Below, in pieces: positions 43,006 to 51,041 of a stretch of 64,000 nt of DNA. The position numbers and the translations under genes were made by a program. Origin of the DNA: Oceanobacillus jordanicus (GTDB lineage Bacteria; Bacillota; Bacilli; Bacillales; Amphibacillaceae); the NCBI RefSeq assembly GCF_022095695.1, contig NZ_JAIFZM010000007.1, positions 62,001 to 126,000 of the forward strand. The letters are read 5' to 3'. The notes below the pieces were generated by a model. That model saw nothing but the letters and a program-made list of their open reading frames with translations, did no database searches and was not told the DNA's origin. Each line of letters opens with the position of its first letter. Within the stretch, counting starts at the first letter, position 1.

Positions 43006-44427
43006 GTGACAACGAATGATGGTAAAAGAAAAAACAAAAAGGGCGTCAAAATGCCAGACGCCTTCGTTATATTATTTGGTTTGTTGCTCCTCGCAGCAAT
43101 TGCTACATATATTATACCAGCAGGGTCTTTTGAAAGAGAGACAACAGATAATGAGATTACCCAAGTAATCCCGGACAGCTACAGTGAAACAGATATGAAT
43201 CCAGCTTCTGTAATGGATGTATTCCTAGCTATCCAACAAGGACTAATTGATACAGCCAATCTTGTGTTTATGGTATTAATTATTGGTGGAACGGTTGCCG
43301 TATTTGAACATACAGGGGCCGTCAACTCTGGAATTAACGCTCTAATCGATCGTACTAAGGGGAGGAAATATCTGCTAATCATCTCTGTTATAACCCTTTT
43401 TGGTATATTGGATACAGCGGGGGTAAGTGGAAATGCTGTTATTGCCTTTATTCCGATCGGAATTATTCTTGCCCGGGCACTTAAGCTTGATGCCATTACA
43501 GGAATTGCGATGATCTACTTAGGACAGTATGTGGGTGTGGCAACAGGTACATTTGACCCCGTGATAACAGGTATAGCCCAGCAAATTGCTGAGTTACCTT
43601 TATTCTCAGGGGCTGCACTACGAGGAGCGGCTTTTATTGTGTTTCTTCTAGTTACCATTGTCTATATCTGTCTCTATGTAAAAAAAATAAGCAAGGATCC
43701 TGCAAAATCTATGATGGGATCGTCGCCTTTTGCCAAATATCACGATGATGAACAAGACACGGATTCATTTGGGGCGTTTACCCTGCGGCATAAGATCGTT
43801 ATTCTTACGTTCTTTGTTTTCTTGGGAGTTTTTCTGTTTGGTGTTTATAACCTCGGTTGGTCGATTAACGAGCTTTCGGCAACCTTTCTTATGATGAGCA
43901 TTGCGGTAGCAGTTATTAATAAAATAACGCCAAATAAATTAGTTTCGGTGTTTATGGAAGGGGCGAAAGGACTCGTCTATGGAGCCCTCGTGATTGGAAT
44001 GGCACGAGCCATTGTAGTCATTTTGGAAAATGGGTATATTTTAGATACGATCGTTCATTATGCCTTTGGCCCACTAGAAGGTTTGCCAACATTACTCGGA
44101 GCCCAGGCAATCTTTGTTTTTAACTTACTCTTTAACTTATTGGTAACATCCGGTAGTGGCCAGGCGGTCATCACCATGCCATTTATTGTACCGTTAGTTG
44201 ACATGCTTGATATTACACGGCAGACAGGTGTCTTAGCATTTAAACTCGGTGATGGCATAACGAATATTTTCACGCCTACCTCAGGTGTATTGATGGCAGT
44301 ATTGGCTGTCGGAGGTGTTCCGTGGAATAAATGGTTCCGCTTCGTCTGGCCACTTGTCCTTATTTGGGCTTTCATTGGCGCTGTGTTTATTAGCATCGCG
44401 GTTCTTATAAATTACGGACCATTCTAA
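43006..44427 (+). CDS. YfcC/DcuC-family secondary transporter
   Basis: 473 residues and about 12 helices. Typical family features are the N-terminal KMPDAFVILFGLLLLAAIATYIIPAGSFER, GILDTAGVSGNAVIAFIPIG and the C-terminal GSGQAVITMPFIVPLVDMLDITRQ. These proteins are thought to move amino acids, peptides or dicarboxylates. GTG start after GGGGGG. Followed after 16 bases by an M20 peptidase gene, which suggests import of a peptide or N-acyl amino acid that is then hydrolysed. Confidence 0.87.
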   Translation: MTTNDGKRKNKKGVKMPDAFVILFGLLLLAAIATYIIPAGSFERETTDNEITQVIPDSYSETDMNPASVMDVFLAIQQGLIDTANLVFMVLIIGGTVAVFEHTGAVNSGINALIDRTKGRKYLLIISVITLFGILDTAGVSGNAVIAFIPIGIILARALKLDAITGIAMIYLGQYVGVATGTFDPVITGIAQQIAELPLFSGAALRGAAFIVFLLVTIVYICLYVKKISKDPAKSMMGSSPFAKYHDDEQDTDSFGAFTLRHKIVILTFFVFLGVFLFGVYNLGWSINELSATFLMMSIAVAVINKITPNKLVSVFMEGAKGLVYGALVIGMARAIVVILENGYILDTIVHYAFGPLEGLPTLLGAQAIFVFNLLFNLLVTSGSGQAVITMPFIVPLVDMLDITRQTGVLAFKLGDGITNIFTPTSGVLMAVLAVGGVPWNKWFRFVWPLVLIWAFIGAVFISIAVLINYGPF

Positions 44428-44443
44428 CGAAAGGAGAAACAAC

Positions 44444-45568
44444 ATGGATCAGATAAAAGCATACATGACAAAACATCACCAGGACATTATGGAGGATATG
44501 AAATACATTGTGGAGAGTGAGTCGCCTTCCCATGATAAAGCACTATTAGACGTTTGCGGACAACGTATCCAAGACTTATTGGAAAAGCACTTTGGCTATC
44601 GTGCAATGTTAATAGAAGAGAAAGAACACGGAAATCATTTACGGTTTGAATACGGAGAAGGGGAAGAAAAACTCTTAATTCTGTCCCATTTTGATACGGT
44701 TTGGGATAAAGGAGAGCTTCCTATTAAGGAAGAGGGAGGAAAAATCTTTGGTCCAGGCATCCTCGATATGAAAGGTGGGCTTGTCCAAGCGATTTGGTCG
44801 ATGAAAGCATGCAAGGATTTAGGTCTGCACGTAGATAAACGCGTTGTTTTCTTGTGTACAAGTGATGAGGAAATTGGCAGCCCGAGCTCGCAAGCATTGA
44901 TCGAACAGGAAGCGAAAGACAGCTTTTGTGTTTTGGTTACAGAGCCACCCGTAGCCGGAAGTGGCGCATTAAAAACAGAACGAAAAGGCTCTGCTCGCTA
45001 CTATGTAGATGTAACAGGCAAAGCAGCCCACTCTGGCAATCATCATGAAGATGGGGTGAATGCTATTAAAGAAGTGGCCGAGCAAATTCTTTATTTAGAG
45101 TCACTTACAGACTACGATAAGGGTACAACCGTGAATGTAGGCTCTGTGGAAGGTGGAGGGCCGCTAAATGTTGTTGCCGATGCAGCATCGATCGGGGTTG
45201 ATGTAAGAATGGAAACAGAAGAAGAACAAGACAGAATCGAACACATTATGGAAGAGCTCGAACCTCATACAGAGGGCGCTAAAATAAAGGTGCACGGTGG
45301 CGTTATGCGACCACCAATGCATAAGAATGAACGAACAGAAAAGCTATTTGCAAAAGCCAAAGAAGTAGCTCAGGAACTAAATATGAAGCTTAAGGAAGAG
45401 AGTGCAGGTGGCGGAAGTGATGGAAACTTTACTGCAGCGATGGGGGTTCCTACCCTCGATGGACTCGGTGCAGCAGGTGAGGGGATACATGCCAGAGATG
45501 AACATATTTTGATCAATGACATTCCGGAGCGAACCGCTTTGCTTTGTAAGTTAATTTATTCGGTTTAA
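44444..45568 (+). CDS. M20-family metallopeptidase (carboxypeptidase G2-like)
   Basis: 374 residues. Dinuclear zinc site: SHFDTVWD (first His/Asp), GILDMKGG (bridging Asp), SDEEIGS (catalytic Glu and ligand), and AGEGIHARDEH near the end. The dimerisation domain lies at about residues 180-290 with AHSGNHHEDGVNAI. Glutamate carboxypeptidase-like members remove glutamate from peptides or folates. Cotranscribed with the YfcC-type transporter. Confidence 0.9.
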   Translation: MDQIKAYMTKHHQDIMEDMKYIVESESPSHDKALLDVCGQRIQDLLEKHFGYRAMLIEEKEHGNHLRFEYGEGEEKLLILSHFDTVWDKGELPIKEEGGKIFGPGILDMKGGLVQAIWSMKACKDLGLHVDKRVVFLCTSDEEIGSPSSQALIEQEAKDSFCVLVTEPPVAGSGALKTERKGSARYYVDVTGKAAHSGNHHEDGVNAIKEVAEQILYLESLTDYDKGTTVNVGSVEGGGPLNVVADAASIGVDVRMETEEEQDRIEHIMEELEPHTEGAKIKVHGGVMRPPMHKNERTEKLFAKAKEVAQELNMKLKEESAGGGSDGNFTAAMGVPTLDGLGAAGEGIHARDEHILINDIPERTALLCKLIYSV

Positions 45569-45632
45569 ATCACTGGGGATTTTCCCAGCTTAACATGAAT
45601 AGGAATAATAAAGAGTAAGGGGGATGATGGAA

Positions 45633-45785
45633 ATGAATCAAGGTATTGGGGGGGGTGTTTTTGCAGGTAGCATGTTTCTTGGTATTGGGTTAGGACTACT
45701 TTTTGATAACGTGGCAGCAGGCACGTTGATTGGTATGGGGGCAGGGTTCTTAGCTATGGCTTTCAGCAGTAGGAAAAGAAGCTGA
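45633..45785 (+). CDS. Small glycine-rich membrane protein
   Basis: 50 residues with two glycine-rich hydrophobic stretches (GGVFAGSMFLGIGLGLLF and AAGTLIGMGAGFLAMAF) and a basic end, SSRKRS. ATG 45633 is nine bases after AAGGGGG (45617-45623); two earlier in-frame ATGs are too close. The pattern is common in small uncharacterised Bacillus membrane proteins. Confidence 0.6.
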   Translation: MNQGIGGGVFAGSMFLGIGLGLLFDNVAAGTLIGMGAGFLAMAFSSRKRS

Positions 45786-45854
45786 ATCGGGTTGCAAGTT
45801 TGAACAATTTAGGGTAATAATTTGATGAAGGGTACCAAAAGAAGGAGGTTTTCT

Positions 45855-46994
45855 ATGTATTGCCCTAATTGTGGAATAAAGGTAACACAGGAAGCAAAGT
45901 TTTGCCCATCTTGTGGGATAAAGCTAATTCAAGAAGAAGACGTATTTAGACAAGACGCTGGTCAAACGCAATCGGCAGCAACAGAGGATGCCGGTAAAAC
46001 AATCCCCGATCAGATGCGCAGTACTTTCTTGCATGCAACGGAACGCATTAATGGACTTGTGGGGGAAAAAGGGAATATTGACTTGAATTTACGGGATATA
46101 TTTTCTTCTGTTTTTAAAAAACACTCCAAGGAAGAAGGGGAGATCCTGTTTATTTCGGGAACTTCTTTGACGACACCAGGGGAGGAAGAAATCTCCACCT
46201 CTTGGCCAAAGCCTTGGTTGTTTTCCAGAATCTTTCTCATTCTGGCGGTTACATATCTTTTCCTATACGTATGTACTTATATGTTTCATAATCCTAACGC
46301 TTTGCCAGGACTTATTGTGGTTGGATCGTTTGTCGTCCCCTTTTCCTTACTCATTTTCTTTTGGGAAATGAACGCTCCGCGGAATCTGAGTATCTATGAA
46401 ATTGCCAAAATGTTTTTCATAGGGGGGACCGCATCGCTTGTGACCACCCTAATTCTGTTTTCGATCGTCCCGGTTTATAACCTGAATGTTGGGGGCGCCA
46501 TCATTGTTGGCGTTGTGGAAGAAGTCGGAAAGCTAGTCATCATTCTTTATTTTATAAAGAAATTGAACCCAAAGTACATATTAAATGGCCTTCTTATTGG
46601 GGCTGCCATTGGGGCAGGATTTGCAGCATTTGAGTCAGCAGGCTATGCATTTCGCTTCGGCACGATGAATGGGACGGATTTTATGCTTTCTGTCATGTTT
46701 GACAGGGCCTGGATGTCCATTGGCACACACGTTAGCTGGGCAGCCATAACGGGGGCTGCACTCGTCTATGTTAAAAAAGCGGAGCCCTTAAAAGGGGAGC
46801 ACTTGACCGATGCAAAATTTCTTAAGCTCTTTGCTGTCCCTGTTATTCTACACTCTGTGTGGGATATGCCACTCTATTTGTTCCAGGTATTTAATCTGAT
46901 GTATATCGTGCTAATTATAATTGCTTGGATCTTTATCTTCACGTTAATTCATGCAGGGTTAAAGCAGATTGTTCGGTTGAATGTAGGTCAATAG
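45855..46994 (+). CDS. PrsW-family intramembrane metalloprotease with N-terminal zinc ribbon
   Basis: 379 residues from ATG 45855 (after AAGGAGG). Zinc ribbon YCPNCGIKVTQEAKFCPSCG, a polar linker of about 100 residues, then eight or so helices with the PrsW motifs VVEEVGK (EExxK), GFAAFES and HSVWDM. PrsW proteases cut anti-sigma factors within the membrane in B. subtilis; the target here is unknown. The extra zinc ribbon is shared in style with the two proteins encoded at 40.6-42.8 kb. Confidence 0.87.
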   Translation: MYCPNCGIKVTQEAKFCPSCGIKLIQEEDVFRQDAGQTQSAATEDAGKTIPDQMRSTFLHATERINGLVGEKGNIDLNLRDIFSSVFKKHSKEEGEILFISGTSLTTPGEEEISTSWPKPWLFSRIFLILAVTYLFLYVCTYMFHNPNALPGLIVVGSFVVPFSLLIFFWEMNAPRNLSIYEIAKMFFIGGTASLVTTLILFSIVPVYNLNVGGAIIVGVVEEVGKLVIILYFIKKLNPKYILNGLLIGAAIGAGFAAFESAGYAFRFGTMNGTDFMLSVMFDRAWMSIGTHVSWAAITGAALVYVKKAEPLKGEHLTDAKFLKLFAVPVILHSVWDMPLYLFQVFNLMYIVLIIIAWIFIFTLIHAGLKQIVRLNVGQ

Positions 46995-47041
46995 GCAGTT
47001 GGGGAAGAGGACGTAATATGATATCTTTTAAATAGGATAAA

Positions 47042-47085
47042 GTGAAACGTCATTTCATAAGGCTCTTTCCGCCAGGCGAGGCGGG
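47042..47085 (-). mobile_element. Minimal TTTAT-type element, copy H (44 nt, minus strand)
   Basis: On the minus strand it reads CCCGCC... to ...GTTTCAC with exact TTTAT on both sides (plus strand ATAAA at 47037-47041 and 47086-47090). Only the ends and one short hairpin (CCGCC with GGCGG) remain; the two long hairpins are absent. Confidence 0.75.
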
Positions 47086-47113
47086 ATAAATATTTAATTA
47101 ATGAGGGTTGTGT

Positions 47114-49021
47114 ATGAATGCACGCTGTGAAAAAATTCTACAATTACTCCTTTCAGCCAAACAGGCTATCACAAGCGAAGAGATTTCCTTAGCACTCCAA
47201 GTTAGTTCGAAAACGGTAAGAAATGATTTAAAGGATCTTCAACCATTGCTCTTAGACAATCATATAAAATTGACATCGATTCGAGGGAAGGGCTATGAGC
47301 TACTTCCTTTGGATAAAGAAAAAGTAGCTCTACTATTAGAACAACAGGCCCTGCAAGCTTCGCCAATTGAGCCGGAGAATAGGGTCTATTTTTTGATGGA
47401 AAAATTACTCATGCAAACAACCTATAGTAAACTTGAAGATATGGCTGATGAACTGTTCATCAGCCGCTCAAGTCTGCAAGGGGATTTGCGGCAGGTCAGG
47501 GAGATATTGAGTGATTATAACCTAGCACTAGAGCAAAAGCCTAATTATGGTATAAAAGTCGTTGGCGATGAGATGCAAATACGCTTTTGTATTGCAGAAT
47601 GGCTTTACCAACAGGATGCATCTGTCTTACGAGGTGCTGTCGACTTAGACATTTTGCCAGAAGAGGATTTGCAGACTATAAAAAATAGTATTTTAACCAA
47701 TCTACGAAAAAATCAAATCCTCATCTCAGATATAAGCCTCCAAAACCTCATTACCCATGTTGCCATAGCTGTTAGACGACTGGGAGAAAATCAAGCGATT
47801 GGAACAGGCTTGGATTACGTCCATTTAAAGAATGAAAAAGAATATATCGTTGCTAGAAAAATAGTGGACGATATAGAGGATACTTTACAGATTACGTTTC
47901 CAGTAAATGAAGTTGCCTATTTGGCCATGCATTTATTAGGTACAAGACTTGTATCACCAAACGAAAAGGTGGATCGCCATGTTTGTAGCATGGATCCAGC
48001 AATTTCTGAACTGGTAGAGAAGATGGTAGAAAGAATAGATAATCAGTATGGTTTTCAATTGAAAGAGGATATGGAATTGCGGTTAGCATTAGCTCTACAT
48101 CTAAAGCCTGCTATCAATCGCTACCACTACCAAATGAACATTCGCAATCCGCTGCTCGATGAGATTAAATTAAATTATCCACTATCATTTGAAGCAGCAC
48201 TTATTGGCAGTGAGGTATTGAATGAAATCCATTCTATTAAACTGGTAGAGGATGAAGTGGCCTATCTTGCCCTTCATTTGGAAGTGGCACAAGAACGGAA
48301 GAAACAGAAAGCTAGGAATAAACAAAGATGTCTCATTGTGTGTGCTTCAGGGATGGGCAGTGCCCAGCTGTTGACGTATAAATTAAAGGATCTTTTTCAT
48401 GAAGAGATAGTTATTGCTGGAACTACTGAAATGCACAATTTAAAGCATTACACACTTGAAGAAATTGACTTTATTATTACGACGATCCCCCTCCTATGGG
48501 ATCCAGGAATCCCTGTTATTCAAGTAAGCACTATATTAGGTAAAAAGGATATTTCCGAAGTTAAGGGGATTATGAAGAGAAACAATCCAGTAATACGTAA
48601 CTATTTCTTGGAACCGTTTACATATTTTCGTAAAGAATTCATGGACCCTGAAACAATTTTGCGTTTCCTATGTAACGATCTCGAGAGATTGGGATTGGTT
48701 GATAGCAACTACCTCGATTCCGTTTTGCAGAGAGAGGTATATGCATCCACGAGTTTTGGCAATCTTGTCGCAATTCCTCATCCATTGGAGCCACAAACGA
48801 ACCGTACATTTTGGTCTGTTATGACACTCGTAAAGCCTATTGAGTGGGGAGACAAGCCGGTCCAGTTAATTTTCCTCTTAAATGCCAGCAAGGATAGGCA
48901 GCATGAACTCAAGCCGATGTTTGAAGAACTAGGGAACTTGTTGGAGGATCAGCACCTGATTAGACAATTAGTTGCAGCTAAAAATTTTAATGCGTTTAAG
49001 CGGTTGATGGGTATAGGGTGA
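47114..49021 (+). CDS. PRD-domain transcriptional activator with PTS EIIB/EIIA-like modules (LicR/ChbR-like)
   Basis: 635 residues: N-terminal helix-turn-helix (TSEEISLALQVSSKTVRNDL), a second HTH-like region, two PTS regulation domains (about 180-390), an EIIB-like domain with CLIVCASGMGSAQLL, and an EIIA-like domain with AIPHPLEP near residue 555. PTS phosphorylation of the PRD histidines and the EIIB/EIIA sites normally sets activity. I start at ATG 47114, seven bases after GAGGG. It is immediately upstream of the beta-diglycoside PTS operon, which it probably activates. Confidence 0.9.
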   Translation: MNARCEKILQLLLSAKQAITSEEISLALQVSSKTVRNDLKDLQPLLLDNHIKLTSIRGKGYELLPLDKEKVALLLEQQALQASPIEPENRVYFLMEKLLMQTTYSKLEDMADELFISRSSLQGDLRQVREILSDYNLALEQKPNYGIKVVGDEMQIRFCIAEWLYQQDASVLRGAVDLDILPEEDLQTIKNSILTNLRKNQILISDISLQNLITHVAIAVRRLGENQAIGTGLDYVHLKNEKEYIVARKIVDDIEDTLQITFPVNEVAYLAMHLLGTRLVSPNEKVDRHVCSMDPAISELVEKMVERIDNQYGFQLKEDMELRLALALHLKPAINRYHYQMNIRNPLLDEIKLNYPLSFEAALIGSEVLNEIHSIKLVEDEVAYLALHLEVAQERKKQKARNKQRCLIVCASGMGSAQLLTYKLKDLFHEEIVIAGTTEMHNLKHYTLEEIDFIITTIPLLWDPGIPVIQVSTILGKKDISEVKGIMKRNNPVIRNYFLEPFTYFRKEFMDPETILRFLCNDLERLGLVDSNYLDSVLQREVYASTSFGNLVAIPHPLEPQTNRTFWSVMTLVKPIEWGDKPVQLIFLLNASKDRQHELKPMFEELGNLLEDQHLIRQLVAAKNFNAFKRLMGIG

Positions 49022-49036
49022 ATTCCCTTGCGTTCT

Positions 49037-49168
49037 CCCGGAGCAAGCGTCCGTAAGATTCCCACTTCAAAAAACATGTAGTGGGAGTAAACGGACGCTA
49101 ACACCCCGATTCGTTCAACTAACAACCAGTGTGGGAAGAACGAAACCCACAACTGATTGAAGTTTCAC
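49037..49168 (+). mobile_element. TTTAT-type structured repeat, copy I (type 1, 132 nt)
   Basis: Starts CCCGGAGCAA after a diverged flank GTTCT and ends GTTTCAC before TTTAT (49169-49173). The inner hairpin loop is shortened, but ACTGATT/AACCAGT and CGTCCGT/ACGGACG arms remain. It lies 15 bases after the regulator stop codon. Confidence 0.8.
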
Positions 49169-49224
49169 TTTATTAACAATTTTCCTTAGCAGTGTGTTTC
49201 ATTTAATGGATGACGTATAGTGAG

Positions 49225-49270
49225 AGAATCAATCTGCCTTTTTAGAGAAGGTTGGGTCGATTCTTTTTTT
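49225..49270 (+). terminator. Terminator upstream of the PTS operon
   Basis: AGAATC (49225-49230) and GATTCT (49259-49264) enclose an inner CCTT/AAGG pair, followed by seven T residues. It ends the regulator transcript or acts as an attenuator for the operon. Confidence 0.7.
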
Positions 49271-49290
49271 GTTTTCGGTTTCCATACAGC

Positions 49291-49350
49291 CTTTTTCCGT
49301 TGCCAATGGAAAAAGAGTGGGTGCAAATGACTTATTTTTCAGAATAAAAT
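49291..49350 (+). promoter_or_regulatory. Candidate activator site and promoter of the PTS operon
   Basis: CTTTTTCC (49291-49298) and GGAAAAAG (49308-49315) are perfect inverted arms nine bases apart, ending just before a poor -35 (near 49321) and a TAAAAT -10 (49345-49350). An activator palindrome ahead of a weak -35 is the arrangement used by LicR/MtlR-type regulators. Confidence 0.5.
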
Positions 49351-49382
49351 ATTAATGACACACTAAAGAAAGGAGGGATCTT

Positions 49383-50720
49383 TTGGAACCTATCAAAATA
49401 ACAGTAATAGGTGGAGGTTCATCATATACTCCAGAGCTTTTGGAAGGGTTGCTTGCGGAAGCTGACGTGCTCTCAATAAAGGAAATATGGCTGGTGGATA
49501 TCCCGCAAGGAGAGCGAAAGCTGCAGATCATGGATGCGCTGGCAAAACGCATGGTAAAAAAGTCCAAGCACGACATTAAGATCGTTTCTACATTGGATAG
49601 ACGTGCTGCAATTAAGGGAGCAACCTATGTCATTACGCAAATAAGAGTAGGGCAGTTAGAAATGCGTCGACATGATGAGTACATCTCGATTAAGCATGGG
49701 GTTATTGGGCAGGAAACGACCGGAGCAGGAGGGTTTATGAAAGCACTTCGTACCATCCCGGTTATATTAGGTATTTGCAAGGAAATGGAAGAGCTTGCTC
49801 CAGATGCCTGGCTGTTAAATTTTACGAATCCTGCAGGCATCGTTACAGAGGCTGTGCTAAAACACTCTACCGTTAAAGTGGTGGGGCTTTGCAATAATCC
49901 GATTAATTATTATAAGAAGTTCGCGAAAACGTATGACGTGGCAATGGAGGACGTGCGGATTAATTTCATCGGAATTAATCATTTAATTTGGATAACCGGA
50001 TTGTATATTAAAGGAAAATCACACATTCAAGATGTTTTGACAGGTAAATCTGCTAGTTATGAGGCTGCAAATATACCTGACTTTGGCTGGGACCATGACT
50101 TTCTGCAGTCCCTCGGGGCGATTCCTTGCGGCTATCATAAGTATTACTACCAAACGGACACCATTTTGCAGAAACAGCTTTTAGAATATGAACAAAATGA
50201 AACACGAGCAGATCAGGTGAAAAAAGTGGAAGCAGAGTTGTTTGAGCTATACCAAGACCCAGATTTAGATAAAAAGCCTGAAGCCTTGGAACAACGAGGT
50301 GGCGCTTATTATTCGGAAGCTGCAGTTCGGCTTATTCATGATATTCATTTAAACACTCAGCAGGTTCACACATTGAATGTCCGAAATAATGGAGCAATTT
50401 CCTGCCTGCCGGATGATGTGTGTGTGGAGATCAATTGTGTTGTTGAAAACCATCAAATTACACCACTGCAAACTTCAGAGGCGCCAGCCCAAATCAGGGG
50501 CTTACTACAAGTCGTAAAGGCTTATGAAGAATTGACAGTAGAAGCAGCCGTCACGGGAGATAAGGGAATTGCAATTCAAGCCTTAACTATTCACCCGCTT
50601 ATTCCATCGGCCGAGAAGGCAAAGCAAATTTTAGAGGAAATGCTGGCAGTTAACGAGCCTTATCTAACCGGAGAACCTTTTAACATAGGGATGTCAGCCA
50701 CTATGGAGGTGAAGAGATGA
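49383..50720 (+). CDS. GH4 6-phospho-beta-glucosidase (LicH/ChbF-like)
   Basis: 445-residue NAD- and Mn-dependent glycosidase that splits phosphorylated disaccharides by an oxidation/elimination mechanism. VIGGGSSYTPELLEGL binds NAD, NFTNPAGIVTEAV and GLCNNPINYY (metal Cys) and INHLIWI (metal His) form the active site. TTG start after AAAGGAGGG. Overlaps the EIIB gene by four bases. With ChbG in the same operon, deacetylated chitobiose-6-phosphate is a likely substrate; cellobiose-6-phosphate is the alternative. Confidence 0.9.
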   Translation: MEPIKITVIGGGSSYTPELLEGLLAEADVLSIKEIWLVDIPQGERKLQIMDALAKRMVKKSKHDIKIVSTLDRRAAIKGATYVITQIRVGQLEMRRHDEYISIKHGVIGQETTGAGGFMKALRTIPVILGICKEMEELAPDAWLLNFTNPAGIVTEAVLKHSTVKVVGLCNNPINYYKKFAKTYDVAMEDVRINFIGINHLIWITGLYIKGKSHIQDVLTGKSASYEAANIPDFGWDHDFLQSLGAIPCGYHKYYYQTDTILQKQLLEYEQNETRADQVKKVEAELFELYQDPDLDKKPEALEQRGGAYYSEAAVRLIHDIHLNTQQVHTLNVRNNGAISCLPDDVCVEINCVVENHQITPLQTSEAPAQIRGLLQVVKAYEELTVEAAVTGDKGIAIQALTIHPLIPSAEKAKQILEEMLAVNEPYLTGEPFNIGMSATMEVKR

Positions 50721-51019
50721 AGATCACATTATTATGCGCGCTTGGAATGAGTACAAGTTTACTTGTTAAGAAGATGAACCAGGAAGCTGAAAAGCAATCA
50801 ATTGATGCGGAAATTGAAGCACACTCTGTGGATGATCTTGAAAAGCAGCTCAAGACAGCAGATGTCCTGTTAATTGGTCCGCAAATTCGTTACAAGAAAA
50901 ACGCATTGTTTAAGCAGGCAGAGGAAGCCGGTGTGCCGATAGCGATCATCGACATGAAAGCATATGGCACGCTCGATGGAAAAGCAGTATTAGAGCAAGC
51001 ATTAGATTTGAAAAAATAA
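50717..51019 (+). CDS. PTS lactose/cellobiose-family EIIB
   Basis: 100-residue phosphocarrier. The active cysteine is C7 in LLCALGMSTSLL, the phosphate loop of the cellobiose/chitobiose family. It passes phosphate from EIIA to sugar bound in EIIC. Coupled to the GH4 gene by overlap and followed closely by EIIC. Confidence 0.94.
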   Translation: MKITLLCALGMSTSLLVKKMNQEAEKQSIDAEIEAHSVDDLEKQLKTADVLLIGPQIRYKKNALFKQAEEAGVPIAIIDMKAYGTLDGKAVLEQALDLKK

Positions 51020-51041
51020 AGAAACAAAGGGGAGAAGGTCT

